From contig MU385975.1 of assembly GCA_022497145.1 (NCBI GenBank), positions 1-64,000 of the forward strand: DNA of 64,000 nucleotides, read 5' to 3'. This document shows, in pieces, positions 24,087 to 36,463 of this stretch. How positions within the stretch are numbered: the stretch's first letter is position 1; each line of letters opens with the position of its first letter. The DNA is from Rostrohypoxylon terebratum (lineage: Eukaryota > Ascomycota > Sordariomycetes > Xylariales > Hypoxylaceae). The position numbers were made by a program, and so were the translations under genes. The notes below the pieces were generated by a model, which saw only the letters and a list, made by a program, of their open reading frames with translations, was not told the DNA's origin and made no database searches.

Positions 24087-26896
24087 ATGGAGGGGGATCC
24101 GGGTAGCGGGCCCTCCACCAGCCAGGCGTCCTCATCGTCAAAACCTACCCCGAAGCACGAAACATCCGCGACTTCTGGCGCGTCTGGAGCTGGTGGTACT
24201 CCCAACCCGCAACTTTCCAAGCGCAGGCGTGGTCTCGGCGTCGTCACGCCCAACGCTTGTACTGAATGTCGGAAGAAGCGTGCCAAGTGTGATGGACAAA
24301 AGCCATGCGGTCGTTGCAGATCTCAAAAAGATGTCGAGTGTATATATGAAATTCCTGTGCGACAGTCCAAAGAAAATCTGCGCCACGAAATCGAAGCTCT
24401 GCGACGCCAGCAACGCCAAAGCGATTCCGTCTTCTCCGCCCTCGTTCGTCCTGAATTAGTAGAGGAGGTTTTGCAAAGATTACGACAGGGACAATCTGTT
24501 GAAGGTATTTCGGAATGGCTCGGCGGTGGAGGCGGCGGCACCGGCCCTACTTTACCTGCCCCCGGAAATGCCTTGTCAGGTTTCCCGAGGCCGGGCGAAG
24601 CTCGAGGCGGGGTCACACTACCTCCTCTTTCGACCTATGGGGGCGCGATAGCTGGTGCCGGGGGCTATAGTGCTATGGGAGTGAGCCCTGCGACAGCTCA
24701 GGCACATGGGATGAATCAAGAATTTGATCCCAACAGCCCGTGGAACTTCTCATCGCAGAGTCAGACAGTGTCGACCCGGAGCGATTCGCATCCCGACATT
24801 ATGCAATGGACGGCCGAGGCTCCTCCACGCTCACGCGTTGGGATATGGCTCCAAGATCAATCGTCGGCAAGAGAAGGTCCTCGATATCGTGGCGTAGATC
24901 AAGTTCTCGCACCGCTCGACTCGCACGAGATGAAGGTCCCACCCGGAACGTGGACGACGGTTTCGGCAGACAGCGGGTTGGTGTCACACCTCCTCGCGCT
25001 GTATTTTTGCTGGGAATATCCAACATTTGCTTCTCTCAGTAAAGAACATTTTATGAAAGATTTCCTCAGTGGGAGGAATCGGTACTGCTCACCTATCCTA
25101 GTAAACGCGTTGCTAGCGCTTGGGTGTCGATTTTCAACACAGCCAAACACACGAGCAAACCCAAATGATTCTCGTACAGCAGGCGACCACTTTTTCAAGG
25201 AGTCGCTAAGGCTGTTTTATCGAGAAAATAACCACCATACTTTGACCACTATTCAAGCCTTAGGGATAATGTCCATTCGAGAAGCGAGTTGTGGGAGAGA
25301 TTCAGAGTCGTGGTATTATGCAGGGCAGAGCATACGACTGGCCATCGAGATGGGCCTGCACCGCTTGCAGAATGATGGTGATGAAGATGAGATCGCTGTC
25401 CAGGCCGCGACATTCTGGGGTGCTTTTGCCTTGGATCAGTAAGCGTTCCACCGGTTATCTTGAGATACTCTAGCTGACGTATTAAAGCGCATGGTCTCTT
25501 GCCACTGGCTCTTTGCCCCAATGTTCCTGCTTTCCGCACTTGCCACCTAAACCCGCTATTATCGACGACATAGAAGCATCTTTATGGGTACCTTATACCG
25601 ATGATGGTGAGTTTACCAAGCTACCTTATTCAATTTGAACCCACGCTATGAAGATACCAGGCATATCTAATCAGTCAAAAAGGGGCTCCTCTTCAACGAT
25701 CATGCGAGCAGCCGTCCAACGTTAGATCCGTTTACAAGTGCTTTTGTGAACTTAGTGAGCTTGTGCACCAATCACTATATGTGCTCCATTCACCTGGAAA
25801 TCCGGTGACAAGCCGAGACCTACTTGCCATATATACGCAGTACTTGAATTGGTACGATAGGATTCCTGAAGTTCTACGGTTAGGGCATAATTTCACCCCG
25901 GCTGTCCTTTTTGCTCAGTGAGTATTACCACCCATAACGTTTCCAATGGTAATCATAGCTTATTTTACGAATAGCATGTATTATCACTTCGCTATCTTGC
26001 TACTTTTTCGACCGCTCATAAAACTAAGAATAATCGGCTCGAGCATACTTCCTCGCGATGTCTGCTTCCAAGCGGCAGATGCCATACAAGGTCTCCTTCG
26101 GTCATATTCCCAATTATATACCCTTCGGCGTACACCGTCATTCGTGCCATATTTTGTACTTACGTCTTCTATAATGCATCTTGCCGTGGGTGCGGAGGCA
26201 TCCAAAGGACAGTGTACCTCACCGGCAGAAATATCAAATCCTTCAACTGCAAAACCCGAAGACGCCGAAACCGATCATAGCCATGGACAAGCATCGTCGA
26301 GCATGCGGGATGAGCCGGAGCCGACGTCACCGTTGAGTACTATTACCGCAAAATTGAATCCGAGAGTAGCTGAGGCCTTGAATCAAGGAATCGCTCACCT
26401 GACGGAAATGGCACCTTGTCATCACTTTGCACATCAAGCACTAAATATTCTCCAGTATCTCGCCAAGAAATGGAATATTGAGGTAGACATTCCACCTAGT
26501 AGCGGCGTTTCGGAAGAGATAGATAACTCAGTCCGGCCTACGACGAGCAGCCTCAATTTCTTCGCGCCAAACGTCAACGAGGAAGACTTTCTCTGTGCCT
26601 GGGGGACGCGAGACATTGGGGGGGCCGGGGGCGCGCAGAGAAGGTATTCTTTATCTGCCTCACAGACTCATGGTAACCGCGGCGAGAAAATGGAGGGCGT
26701 CATCGAAGGGGGTCAATCTAAAGAAAGGGCAGAACAAGACCCATCGCCCAGTTTTAGACCTAGGACCGGTACGGGACCGATGGCGCACACTGCGCAAAGC
26801 CTCGAGAATCCATTATTTTGGCCATTCCCCATGCAGGGACGACCCATGTTACCAGAGGGTAAGCAACTCGAGGAAGCTGGATTTTGTCCCTTGTAA
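24087..26896 (+). CDS. Zn2Cys6 fungal-specific transcription factor
   Basis: DNA-binding regulator of 875 residues in four exons (24087-25438, 25488-25606, 25683-25917, 25975-26896), all phases consistent. The zinc cluster is complete: Cys58, 61, 68, 74, 77 and 85 (ACTECRKKRAKCDGQKPCG), followed by a heptad-like linker (SKENLRHEIEALRRQQRQ). The fungal_trans middle homology region spans roughly residues 290-640. The C terminus ends in FPMQGRPMLP. Proteins with this layout are often labelled NirA-like, but nothing here shows the target genes. Two introns end in AAG (25487, 25682). It lies 2.3 kb upstream of the catabolic block and may or may not control it. Confidence 0.87.
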
Positions 26897-28097
26897 GTTT
26901 ATCAAACCAGGTCGGATTTGGACGGCCACCAGCCCGATCTCCAGAATATTCGGAAATTGGATCTTCACAGATACGGAAACACCTAGAATGGTCATTGCTG
27001 TTTGATGGAAGAGAACATCTCTGCCGTCCAAATTTGGTATCGGCAGTTGCCGTTCTGAACAACCCGTTTGCTACAGGCCTATTCATCGTTCTCGACCTGC
27101 CGCTAAACTTACATGTTTAGTACGAATAACCATGAACATAAGAAGTAAAAGGCGAACGAGAAAAGAGTTGGCGGCGCGGAAAAACCAGGGCGGTCCCGGT
27201 GTATTGTTGATAAAAATCACGATGAGTGAGACGCAATTAGATGATACCCCAGCATTTGAACGCGTTTGTCTTGAACTTAGCTGTTAATTTAAACCACCCC
27301 TCTATTATCAATAGCATAGTTTTGATCGCTGTGAGGGGCGGAAACCCACGTGCTGAGGAGTGCGCGAAGTACCCATCTTCCAAAGGACGTCTCCATCTTC
27401 ATTCCTTGAGAAATCCGCTGCAATTTGATCAAAGTGTCAATATTTACTAGCGCTAGCACGGCACCGAGATTCCCGTCACGGGACTCAACTTTAGCATCAT
27501 ATAAACGATGTCCCAAGACATGAATGTCGCAAAAATGCAGTTGCCTGAACTAATTCGCCAACTAGGCCATTTTGTGGTAAGTGACGGAACCGAATTATCA
27601 AACCATTGGCCAATTGAAGCAATCAATTGTAGATCTGGTAACAGATCTATTGACCGGGATAATGACCCGAGATGTACAGCCACAGCTACATCGGATGAAT
27701 TGGATCTGATTTGGAAACAAGACTAGGTAACTATCGAAGAAATGGATTACCTAGGGACTTTGTAAATCTGAAGCTATTCTCAGTGACATAACTCCGGTGC
27801 CTGACGGTTATGAAATCCCACTGACCCCAATGCTTTATTCATAGGTCATTGAATGATCGGTAGGATCGAGAAGGAGAAGCTAACCTGGTTAGACGGGATA
27901 TGAAGCCAAGGATGACCAGGAATAGAATTAAACTTCCGGGGAGCCGCGAGATGGGGTGAAGTGGGCGAGCAAGGGGAGAGCAAGGGGGCTGGGGAGTTCG
28001 ATCCCCGCTGAGGATGAAATCGGGTGAATAGGTAATGTAAATGTCGCTCTTTTCTCCATCTTCTCTTTTGAGTAAATGCTCACACAAGATCGGCCTG

Positions 28098-28141
28098 TGT
28101 CCGAGTCGGAATATGCTTATGTGTTAACATATGCTCGGACA
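28098..28141. promoter_or_regulatory. Inverted repeat with CCG/CGG half-sites
   Basis: Perfect 8-bp arms TGTCCGAG (28098-28105) and CTCGGACA (28134-28141), separated by 28 bp. CCG...CGG pairs are the usual binding elements of Zn2Cys6 regulators. It lies 1.0 kb upstream of the FAD monooxygenase start. Confidence 0.35.
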
Positions 28142-29114
28142 TGAAGGATTCAGAGAGGGTGCTATGATACTGATTCCAACGGAAACGCCGAATTTTCGGC
28201 ACCGCACTCGTTTCTTCCGAACCTTCTTCTCTTGCCCACAACCGTGTCGCTGGGTTGAGCCATGACGAGTCACAAAACTCTTTTATCTCGATGCCTGGAA
28301 GGGATCATCACTGCCCACTGTTTAGTGGTATTTGCTAGGTGAGCCCGCCAATGGCAACTAAGACACCCTGGCCACCGTCCGCTCAGGGGTGAGAGCTGAA
28401 GTTTGAAGCTGTCTGATTGGCTAGAGCTACACCAGTGCGTGAATGGGCATTCACGCCATGGAATTCGCGGCAGATGCTAAAAAGGGCATAGGATACGACT
28501 CTCGCCCTGTTTTACTATGTACCAATGCTGTTAGATCAAAAGATTAACGTGAGGCTAAGGATGATCCGCCTTACCGGGCAGCTACCGGACAATATCTGAA
28601 GTTGCGGACCTTGATGTTCGCGATCTACTCATAAATCAGGAACGGCCTTCCTGACTTTGACACTCGAAACCCCTGTTCGGGGGCTAAAGCTATTCTGCGA
28701 TACACTTGGATACGCAATGTGGTTTTGCGGACTAGCCCTTCACCGATCCTACATCCTGGATCTATGACTCTTCAGCCCTACATGCGGCGCAGAATGATGT
28801 CCACCTCCTTATGCCCTATGTCGAAACGAAAATCTCTGATTTATCATCAGGGACATCATGGTAAGGATGAAACTCGATGCGGATTTGGAAGTATATTGAG
28901 AGCGAAGCCGAGACTGCGGAGTTCACAGTCCGGTAAAGACTAGAAAGTGATGTGACGAGTAGGACAACCCATGGCTGCCGTGGATCATGCTGGTACCTCG
29001 TTTGACGGTTCCGTCCAGGCAATGCCGAACTTACATAAAGAGCCTCCCTCCTCGATGAGTCCTACTCTGCAATGGAACATTAGTTCGCCCGCGCATATAT
29101 CACAACGAATTAAG

Positions 29115-29122
29115 TGACGTCA
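29115..29122. promoter_or_regulatory. CRE/ATF-type palindrome TGACGTCA
   Basis: Perfect TGACGTCA 50 bp before the ATG of the FAD monooxygenase gene. This is the consensus bound by fungal bZIP factors of the ATF/CREB class. Function here is inferred from sequence and position only. Confidence 0.4.
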
Positions 29123-29171
29123 CGCCTTTACCTCAGCGACATTATAGCTCTGCACACTTACGTCAACAAGG

Positions 29172-30564
29172 ATGTCCGGTTCGTCCTCCACAATAAGGAT
29201 CGCGATAATTGGCGGCGGCCTAGCCAGCGCCGCTCTCATACGTGGCCTTCTACGATATCCTCACATTGCCGCCGACATATACGAATCACGTCCTACGTTC
29301 CGAGATGAAGGCCCGGGACTCTCTTTCACGACTACGATGCAGACCATGTTGGCTGCTATCGACCCAGAATTAGAGCAATGTCTCAACGGCGCCGGCGCGG
29401 TCCTTACCACTCCTGAAATACGAGTAGCTGCGGGCCCACATGCAGGAAGAGAGATAAAAGTCAACGGTCACGGGCCAAGGTGCAAGAAGAATATCAGCCG
29501 TCAAGCCTTCTTGACCGAGATGCTCAACGGCGTGCCACGTCGGATGGTGCACCCGGGTACGCGGATAACGTCCGTCACCGAGGTGCCCTCCGGACAAGGG
29601 TTACTGTTGACATTCGCCGACGGGACGCAGATCATGTACGATATCGTCATAGGCGCTGATGGTGTCCACGGCTTTACGCGGCCGTTGATTTTCGGCTCCA
29701 ACGAATCCTTGGTGAAGCCTCGCCCCACGGGATTCTGGAGCTTGCCGCTCAAGGTCCCTCTGTTAAGAGCACAGCAGGCCATGGGCGCTCAGTACCTAGA
29801 CCCTATGAACCCACGACAAGTAGGGTTTATCGGAGACGGCTTTTGTATGATATACAACATCCTGGACGGTGGCAGCGAGGTTGAGATCGTCGTCAGCGGG
29901 AAGACCGACGAAGTCGAGGAAGAGAATGGGCAGAGCGGGGCTCAATGGGCTAAACTTTTCACTCCGGACGAGTTCCAGGAGTTATTTGTTAGAAACCAAC
30001 TACCTGTGTGCCAAGGCATGGTGGATGTGAGTGCCCCTTTCTGCCCCCTCTCATTTTAGTAACCCCATTTCCCCCGAGGAAACAATAACATTAACGTACA
30101 CCATGCAGATTATCCAGAGCGTCTACACTGTTCAGGTAGCAGCGATATGCCAACTGGAACACCGACCAGCGCCGACCTTCGTGACGAAGAACATATGCTT
30201 GGTCGGCGACACCGCGCATAGCATGCCACCTTTCCAAGGCGCCAACGTCGGCATCGCCATAGAAGAAGCCTTGGTACTAACTACCCTTCTTAGCCGTCTG
30301 CCCTCGAAAGCCGCGATCCCAGCAGCCCTACAAGCGTACGACCAAGTCTGTCGGCCTCGAGCTGAACGCGTCGCCAGGTCGAGTGGCGAGATAGGGCTCC
30401 TTGTCACGGGGCGATACCCAGGGGTTGGGACCGACGCAGATCTGCTGCAGCAACAAATGCGGAATAAGTTTGATTTTATGGATGGGGACAGCGATACTCT
30501 AAGGGCTACTGCCAGTCTAATTATGGATCAGTTACTGGCGACCGGGTCGTCGTGGTCACCTTAA
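29172..30564 (+). CDS. FAD-dependent monooxygenase, salicylate-hydroxylase-like
   Basis: Flavoprotein hydroxylase of the PHBH superfamily, 436 residues in two exons (29172-30026, 30109-30564). The N-terminal Rossmann motif reads IAIIGGGLAS (third glycine of GxGxxG replaced by Ser19). The DG motif is IVIGADGVHG (about residues 158-167). The GD motif is CLVGDTAHSMPPFQGANVG in exon 2. Such enzymes use NAD(P)H and O2 to hydroxylate, or decarboxylate and hydroxylate, a phenolic ring. Placement at the left edge of the block suggests a role in the same aromatic pathway. The substrate cannot be read from the sequence. The altered glycine is tolerated in some relatives but should be noted. Confidence 0.85.
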
Positions 30565-31252
30565 GGCAGATCCGCACGCTCATCCAGTTCTCAACCAGGT
30601 TTCCTTGCATCTCCGTTCTTGTATTTCCTTACATTGTGCTATAAATAGGGTTTCTAGGTCCTCGGGATAGGCGAACACGGGAATTCCACGAGGGATTGAA
30701 GAACATTGTATTTTCCTCCTATGGACTATATAACGCATGGCGGTTCAGGCTGGCATTAGATTGGGGCGTATACGAGGGAATGGATTTAGGTATATACACG
30801 TAGGTATCCTTGACAGAATAAAGCTAGCAACGAACATTTGGAATTACGTTGATATAATTGATATGTTATCAGCGCCGAGTATATGCCTGAATAATCTTCT
30901 CAATCAGATTCCCCGATGAGGTCCTCATTTCTGATCGGTGGCCATGCATCTGTATATCCGGTAATTATGGAAAAATAGAGCGTCAACCAATGACCATCTT
31001 TTGTATAGTCTATACAATAGATCCTCGGTTTTCTAGGTATCGATTTGAGTGGCTGGAGTATAATTCGTAATTAAAATTGATTGCTCTCACATAATCAGAA
31101 CCGCAAGTCATACCCGGCACATGGCTTGAAAATGTTGAAAGGGAGTTCACTTATTATGGGTCGGGGTATGTCATGACATTGGCTTGAACTCGATCTGCAC
31201 ATGTTATTTCTCACTGTACGCGTTTCATTACCCCTCGTCGGCGACTGTCACG
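30565..31252. other. Intergenic region
   Basis: About 690 bp between two genes on the same strand. Nothing recognised apart from AT-rich promoter-like DNA. Confidence 0.5.
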
Positions 31253-32783
31253 ATGCTTTGGTCTATTATCCTGTCCTTCGCGGCGTCCGTCGATGCGGCG
31301 CCGCAAACTACTCCGATAAAGGGACCTGGGAGTAACAGCCTCATCCGGTTTGGATGCAGCCAGGTCGTCATCGAGCGACTTGACCCGTAAGCTCAGCGAT
31401 CCCGAAGATCAGTTTCGGACATCGTGCCTGATACGTGATTTTACAGCCTCGTTAATCCAGGGGTAAACCCGTCTCCACACTTACACCAAGTTGTCGGGGG
31501 AGTATGTAATCACTCTGACCTCTTGACATTAGCTCGCAACGACTAACTGTTATAGAACGCCTTCAACGCTTCGATACCATCGACTGATGTCTCCAGTCTT
31601 GCCTCGTGTACAACATGCACCTTTAGCGATGACTTTTCCAACTATTGGACGGCGAACTTATACTTCAAGGCCAGAAACGGAACTTACAAAAGAGTCCCGC
31701 AAATCCCGAACAGGTTTTTCGAAGGAGAGCAGGGCGGTGTTACCGTGTACTACCTCTCCCCCGGAAAGAACACGGTTACTGCTTTCAAGCCCGTATGATC
31801 AATAACCCCTCTGATCCGAATCGAAAATTAATGACATGACTATTCAGGGGTTCCGTATGTTATTTGGTGATTCTATGCGACGCGAGAAACTGGGCTCAGG
31901 GCTGAAGTCTCAGAGCTGCTTCCGCTGCTTCACCGGTCCGAACTTCAAGGGAGACGACTACTCCCCCTGCGCCGACCCCAAGCTCGACACGGAAGAGTTC
32001 CCTCACGGACCCTGCCTAGGCGGTATTCGATCAAACATCCATTTTCCGACGTAAGACCACAAACACCATATCTTCGTTGCCGGAAACGCGTACTGATGGC
32101 ATACGTAGCTGCTGGGACGGAGAACGTTTGGACACGCCGAATCACCAGGATCACGTAGCGTATCCAGTCGGCGGCCCTTCATCATTTGCCACTACTGGTG
32201 AATGCCCATCGACTCACCCGATCAAGATCCCCCAGCTCATGCTCGAGGTACGTACTACTAGTCCTGCCCCTTTTCCATGTTACACAAGAATTCTGCATAG
32301 GGGATCTCGGTGTGAAAGTTTATGCCATCACATTTCTTCCAAACATGTGCATTGACATGGCTTTTCTGATAGATCGTTTGGGATACCACTGCGTTCAACA
32401 ACCCCGATGATTGGCCCGAGGATGGCTCCCAGCCGTTTGTTTTAAGCACGGGAGATAAGTAAGAGGAATCCCAGTCGTGCTACTATAGATCATGATGTTG
32501 ATTTGGACATAGTACTGGATACGGCCAGCACGCTGATTACGTCTTCGGCTGGAAGGGTGATGCACTGCAGAGGTTGATGGACAACGCCTGCTTTGGTAAC
32601 ACATGCACAGGGGTCGAGACGCAGGAGTTTGCGGAGGCTAACAAATGCTCTGTGCCGAACACGGTTGATGAGGTCACTGAAGGATGTAAGTCAAACACTA
32701 CGTGGTTGGTTGGTTCGTCGTGAATGGGTTCTAACAATGAAGCAGGGCTCGAGCAGCTCCCTGGCGATGGAAGCGGAGCTTAG
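31253..32783 (+). CDS. Secreted DUF1996-domain protein
   Basis: Eight exons (31253-31386, 31447-31501, 31556-31792, 31848-32050, 32109-32247, 32373-32458, 32513-32685, 32746-32783) give 354 residues with every phase consistent. Residues 1-15 (MLWSIILSFAASVDA) form a signal peptide. The body matches the DUF1996 family: a HLHQVVGG motif, SCTTCTFSDDFSNYW, YYLSPGK, the CWDG motif, and a QLMLEIVWDT near the C-terminal end. These are extracellular fungal proteins of unknown enzymatic activity, sometimes attached to WSC domains; none is present here. The gene is intact despite its many small exons. It converges on the aldehyde dehydrogenase gene, 278 bp away. Confidence 0.87.
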
Positions 32784-33061
32784 TCATCCATAATATCCAA
32801 CTTTCTACACACCTCGGTACCGATATAAGGGATAAGGGTGGAGGAAGGCGTGGGTTCTAATTCCTTAATTGAGCTAGCAATCCATTGTTTTCATGTCTAG
32901 TAGATAAGGCAGCTTAGAATTGAAGGATTCCTTGAACATGTGATTTTCCACAATATATTTAAGGGGCGATATGAAGCTAAAATCTGACATCAATGACTTG
33001 TAATACATTCTACTTCGTGAGGGTCCTATCTATCAATAAATACATGGTTGTTGTAGGTGAC

Positions 33062-34713
33062 TCAGTTTATAGTTGGCATCGCCATTTCTTGTTGTGTCGG
33101 GACATCATCCCGCGACCATCTCGCCGTGACAGTCTGCAGCTGGGAAAAGAAATTGATGCCTGGGCGCCCGTAAAACGTATTGGCACCACCGCCAGCAATG
33201 CTCTTTTTATTCCCGGTAAAGGAGAACATAGGAAGCGGCACAGGCAGTGGGACGTTAATCCCAACTTGGCCAGCTTCGATCCGCCGGCGGAAGCTTTCCG
33301 CAGCTGAGCCGGACTGGGTGAATATGACGGCGCCGTTTCCGTACTCGTTGTTGTTGATGATGTCAATTGCCTCATCGAGAGTTTCGGCGCTCAGACAGAC
33401 TAGTACGGGACCGAATATTTCCTCGCGATAACAGCGCATGCTCGGGGTTACCTTGTCGATGATCGTCGGGGCTACCCAATTGCCATTTGGATATTTATCG
33501 GGCGCGTATCCGCGGCCGTCGAGGAGAATATTTGCACCTTCTTGCTTCGCCGATTCTATCAGGGATTCAATTCGCTCCTTGCTCTGTGGTGAGATCACGG
33601 GCCCAAGATCTGCGCCTGGTTCGAAACCTCCGTCGGTTCGGACCGCTTTGGAACGCTCGACGAGTTCAGGTAACCACTCCTTAGCCTTTCCGACCAAGAT
33701 CAATGCGCTGAGCGCCATGCATCGTTGTCCCGATGCACCGAAGGCTGCTCCTATCACACTCTTGATGAAGTGGTCCTTTCCACTGTCGGGAAGCACTATT
33801 GCGTGATTCTTCGCTCCCAAGTTCGCCATGACACGCTTACCATTGGCAGAGCCCGTCGTGTAGACATACTCACCAGCTTGGTTGCTACCGACGAAGCTAA
33901 TGGCTTTGATTGCCGGCTCGTGTAGAATGAAGTTGACGGCTCTCTTTGAGCCATGTATAATGTTGATGACACCATCTGGGAAACCTGCGGCGCGCGATAG
34001 TTCCGCGAGAATCATTGCCGCGCCAGGAACCCTTTCAGACGGCTTGATGATCAGGGTGTTTCCTGTGATAGTGGCGACAGGTAAAGTCCAAAGCGGAATC
34101 ATCGAGGGGAAGTCTGGAGTTATCAGCAAATTTAAGGCCTGTAAGCAAAGAAGGGCTGGCCGAAATGGCACATACTAAAAGGACAAATAGCGGCGACCAC
34201 TCCCAAAGGTTCCCGGTATGTCCTTGTCTCCATATCCTTGGCAACTTCGAGAACCTCCCCTTTGAGGAGCTCGGGCGCAGCACACGCAGCCTCAGCAACC
34301 TGAAGACCACGTAACACATCACCTTTGGCATCTGCAAGAGTCTTGCCGCCTTCCTGGGTGATGACTGCGGCGAGCCTGTCCATATTTTGGCGGATTAAGG
34401 CGACGAATCTGAACATTATCTGCTGCTTCGCCATTATGCTGGTTGCCCGCCATTTCGGGAATGCCCGCTGAGCGGACTGCACGCTAGCCTGTAACTCTGC
34501 ATCGGTGCTGCAGGGAACTCTCGTTACGAGGTTATTCGTAGCTGGGTCATGAAGTTCAATGAATTCCGTAGTCTCGGAAGCCACGAATTTATTATCCAGA
34601 AATTGCAGGGTGTCAGTTACGTTGGCGAGCTTCTCATGCGACGTTGGGAAGCTGTCCGTAGTTGTAGGGAGCTGCTTGTCAGTGGCTTGGGTCCGTATGG
34701 CTGGAGTCGACAT
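33062..34713 (-). CDS. Methylmalonate-semialdehyde dehydrogenase-type aldehyde dehydrogenase (ALDH6)
   Basis: NAD-dependent, CoA-acylating aldehyde dehydrogenase family; the classic member turns methylmalonate or malonate semialdehyde into propionyl- or acetyl-CoA. Two exons (34713-34176, 34113-33062) give 529 residues. Features are PFNFPSMIPLWTLP at the exon joint, the cofactor region KPSERVPGAA, ISFVGSNQAGEYVY, and the catalytic Cys311 in GASGQRCMALS, the ALDH6 signature. The N terminus is Ser/Thr-rich without a clear mitochondrial presequence. This suggests an accessory cytosolic or peroxisomal paralogue rather than the housekeeping mitochondrial enzyme. It is divergent from the FAH-family gene, so the two may be co-regulated and act late in the pathway. 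Confidence 0.9.
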
Positions 34714-35164
34714 TTTCGGAAGATTTCAAGGTATGCTCGAGGTGAATGTTACAAGGATGGATGTCGAAAGAAGAATTATCCGGAAGAATAATGACGGTGT
34801 GTTGGAGAATCGATTACTCCAATCGCTGTGGATACTATCAGGTGAAGTCCATTGGCGCGGGATTTCATCTGGTGTTATAAAATAAGCGAGCGCGCTCTCA
34901 AATCAAAGGCCTACGAGATACTATGAAGCTGCGAATATCGGATCGCCGAAAACCGGGCAATTCGAATCCGTTGGTAGAGTTACAAGTGTACTCGTCTTCA
35001 CTGGTCCAGATGCTAACAGAAACCTCCACTTCCGGTGGGGAGCCGAAGAAAGGGGGCCTATCATCTCCTGGGTTAGCAATAAGAGGGAGCAAGTGAGCAC
35101 CTGAGCGCCTGAGAAAAAGCACTTGGCAGTATCTCTACAAACGCCTAATTTCCATCAAGCTACT
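34714..35164. promoter_or_regulatory. Divergent promoter, ALDH6-type gene and FAH-family gene
   Basis: 451 bp between two start codons pointing away from each other. It contains a perfect GAGCGCGCTC palindrome at 34888-34897 and several CCGG/CGG words. This is a likely shared control region. Confidence 0.55.
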
Positions 35165-36168
35165 ATGTCGGCCAATCCGCAATTCCGTAACCTAATTCGT
35201 TTCCTTGACGAATCGCGGGTAGAACACTACGGCGACGTCGGAGATAATTCCTTAGACAGCATCGTAGGCTTAGAAGTCGAACTCCTCCATGATATCGACA
35301 ACTTGACCCGAACGGGGAAGAAAGCAGTTGTGCACGAGGTTCGTTAAACTCAGATCGAATAGTTCGTATATCCTGCTGATAATCTTGATAGTTGTTGCCG
35401 CCGATTGCCTCAACGCCTATTTTTGTCTGCATCGGACTCAATTATAGAGACCATGCGAAAGAAGCCGGAGTGAGTAAACTCAATCAATTCTTAGATGAAC
35501 CTGTTCTGAAACTCATTCGTTAGCTTGACATTCCACCTAACCCGGTGGTCTTCACCAAACCCTCGGATGCGTTGGCAGGCCCGACATCTGAAATCATTGT
35601 GCCCTCCGAGGCCAAAATGATGGACTACGAGGTTTGTCATCAATCATGCATCCAACGTACGGTTCTGTATAATTGACGCTTGTCCCAGGCGGAACTATGC
35701 GTAATCATCTCAAAAACCGGGAAGAATATCTCCGAGGATGATGCGCTCTCCTATGTCCTAGGATTTACAGCAGGCAACGACTTGTCATCGCGATTCTGGC
35801 AGCGTGCTCCACGATCAGGTGGCCAATACTGCTTCGCAAAGTCCTTTGACGGGTTTGCGCCGCTAGGGCCGACCATCCTCCATCCAAGCCTCGCAACCGA
35901 GGACCTGCAGATCCAAACGCGAGTCAACGGGGAGGTGAGACAGAACGCGAGCACTAAAGAAATGATCTTTACTGTCAAGCAGATCATAGCGCACGTGAGC
36001 AGAGGCACGACACTACGGAAAGGAACTGTCATCATGACAGGAACCCCCGCGGGCATTGCGGGCAAGATGCCGGGACAGCCCTGGCTCAAACACGGGGATG
36101 TGGTGGAGGTTGAAATCAGCCAAATTGGATGTCTCAAGAATAAGCTCATCTTTGAGACGGAACAATAG
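35165..36168 (+). CDS. Fumarylacetoacetate hydrolase (FAH)-family protein
   Basis: Four exons, all phase 0 (35165-35338, 35392-35469, 35524-35631, 35689-36168), give 279 residues. The family includes acylpyruvate hydrolases, 2-oxopent-4-enoate hydratases and oxalocrotonate decarboxylases, which cleave or hydrate ring-opened aromatic products using Mg2+. Visible motifs are VCIGLNYRDHAKEAG, PPNPVVFTKPSDALAGP, the metal-binding MMDYEAELCVII (Glu-x-Glu), YVLGFTAGNDLSSR (Asp ligand), FDGFAPLGP and the closing MTGTPAGIAG loop. All expected acidic ligands are present. The first intron uses a GTTCGT donor. In this block it fits best as a hydrolase, hydratase or decarboxylase acting after ring cleavage. 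Confidence 0.9.
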
Positions 36169-36463
36169 ATGCTCTAGGTGAATAGAAATGCGTCTCGTCA
36201 GCTCTTTCACGTCACGTTTCGTACTAAGAGTTGTGCCCCTTAGTAAGATCCGGTGGAGTTCCGGGCTGGTGTAAGACTTGACCTAGGATAGCATCCAGAA
36301 CACATTAAGCTGTGTCACAATACCTACCTAGGTGTTTAGTAGGTAGGCAATCAATTGATTCAAGATCTAGTGTGCTCCGTGTGGTTAATTCCAGTTCATA
36401 TCACTCTCATGCTTCTAGCTTCCTTTCGTTTTTGCCAACCAGGTTTGAGCTCAAGCGTCCACC

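Larger units (their letters stand above)
26897..29171. other. Intergenic region at the border of the accessory block
   Basis: No gene is supported. An inverted TGTCCGAG/CTCGGACA pair lies at 28098-28141 and a perfect CRE-type TGACGTCA at 29115-29122. A hairpin-like GGGGAGTTCGATCCCC at about 27987-28002 resembles a tRNA T-arm, but there is no tRNA around it. Confidence 0.45.

Noticed and set aside
27960..28015. tRNA-like T-arm (GTTCGATCC within a GGGGA/TCCCC hairpin)
   Set aside because: The loop is six bases, and no matching acceptor stem, D-arm or anticodon arm can be drawn around it.
31253..32783. DUF1996 gene as a fragmented pseudogene
   Set aside because: All eight exons join in phase with standard borders; it is a normal many-exon gene.
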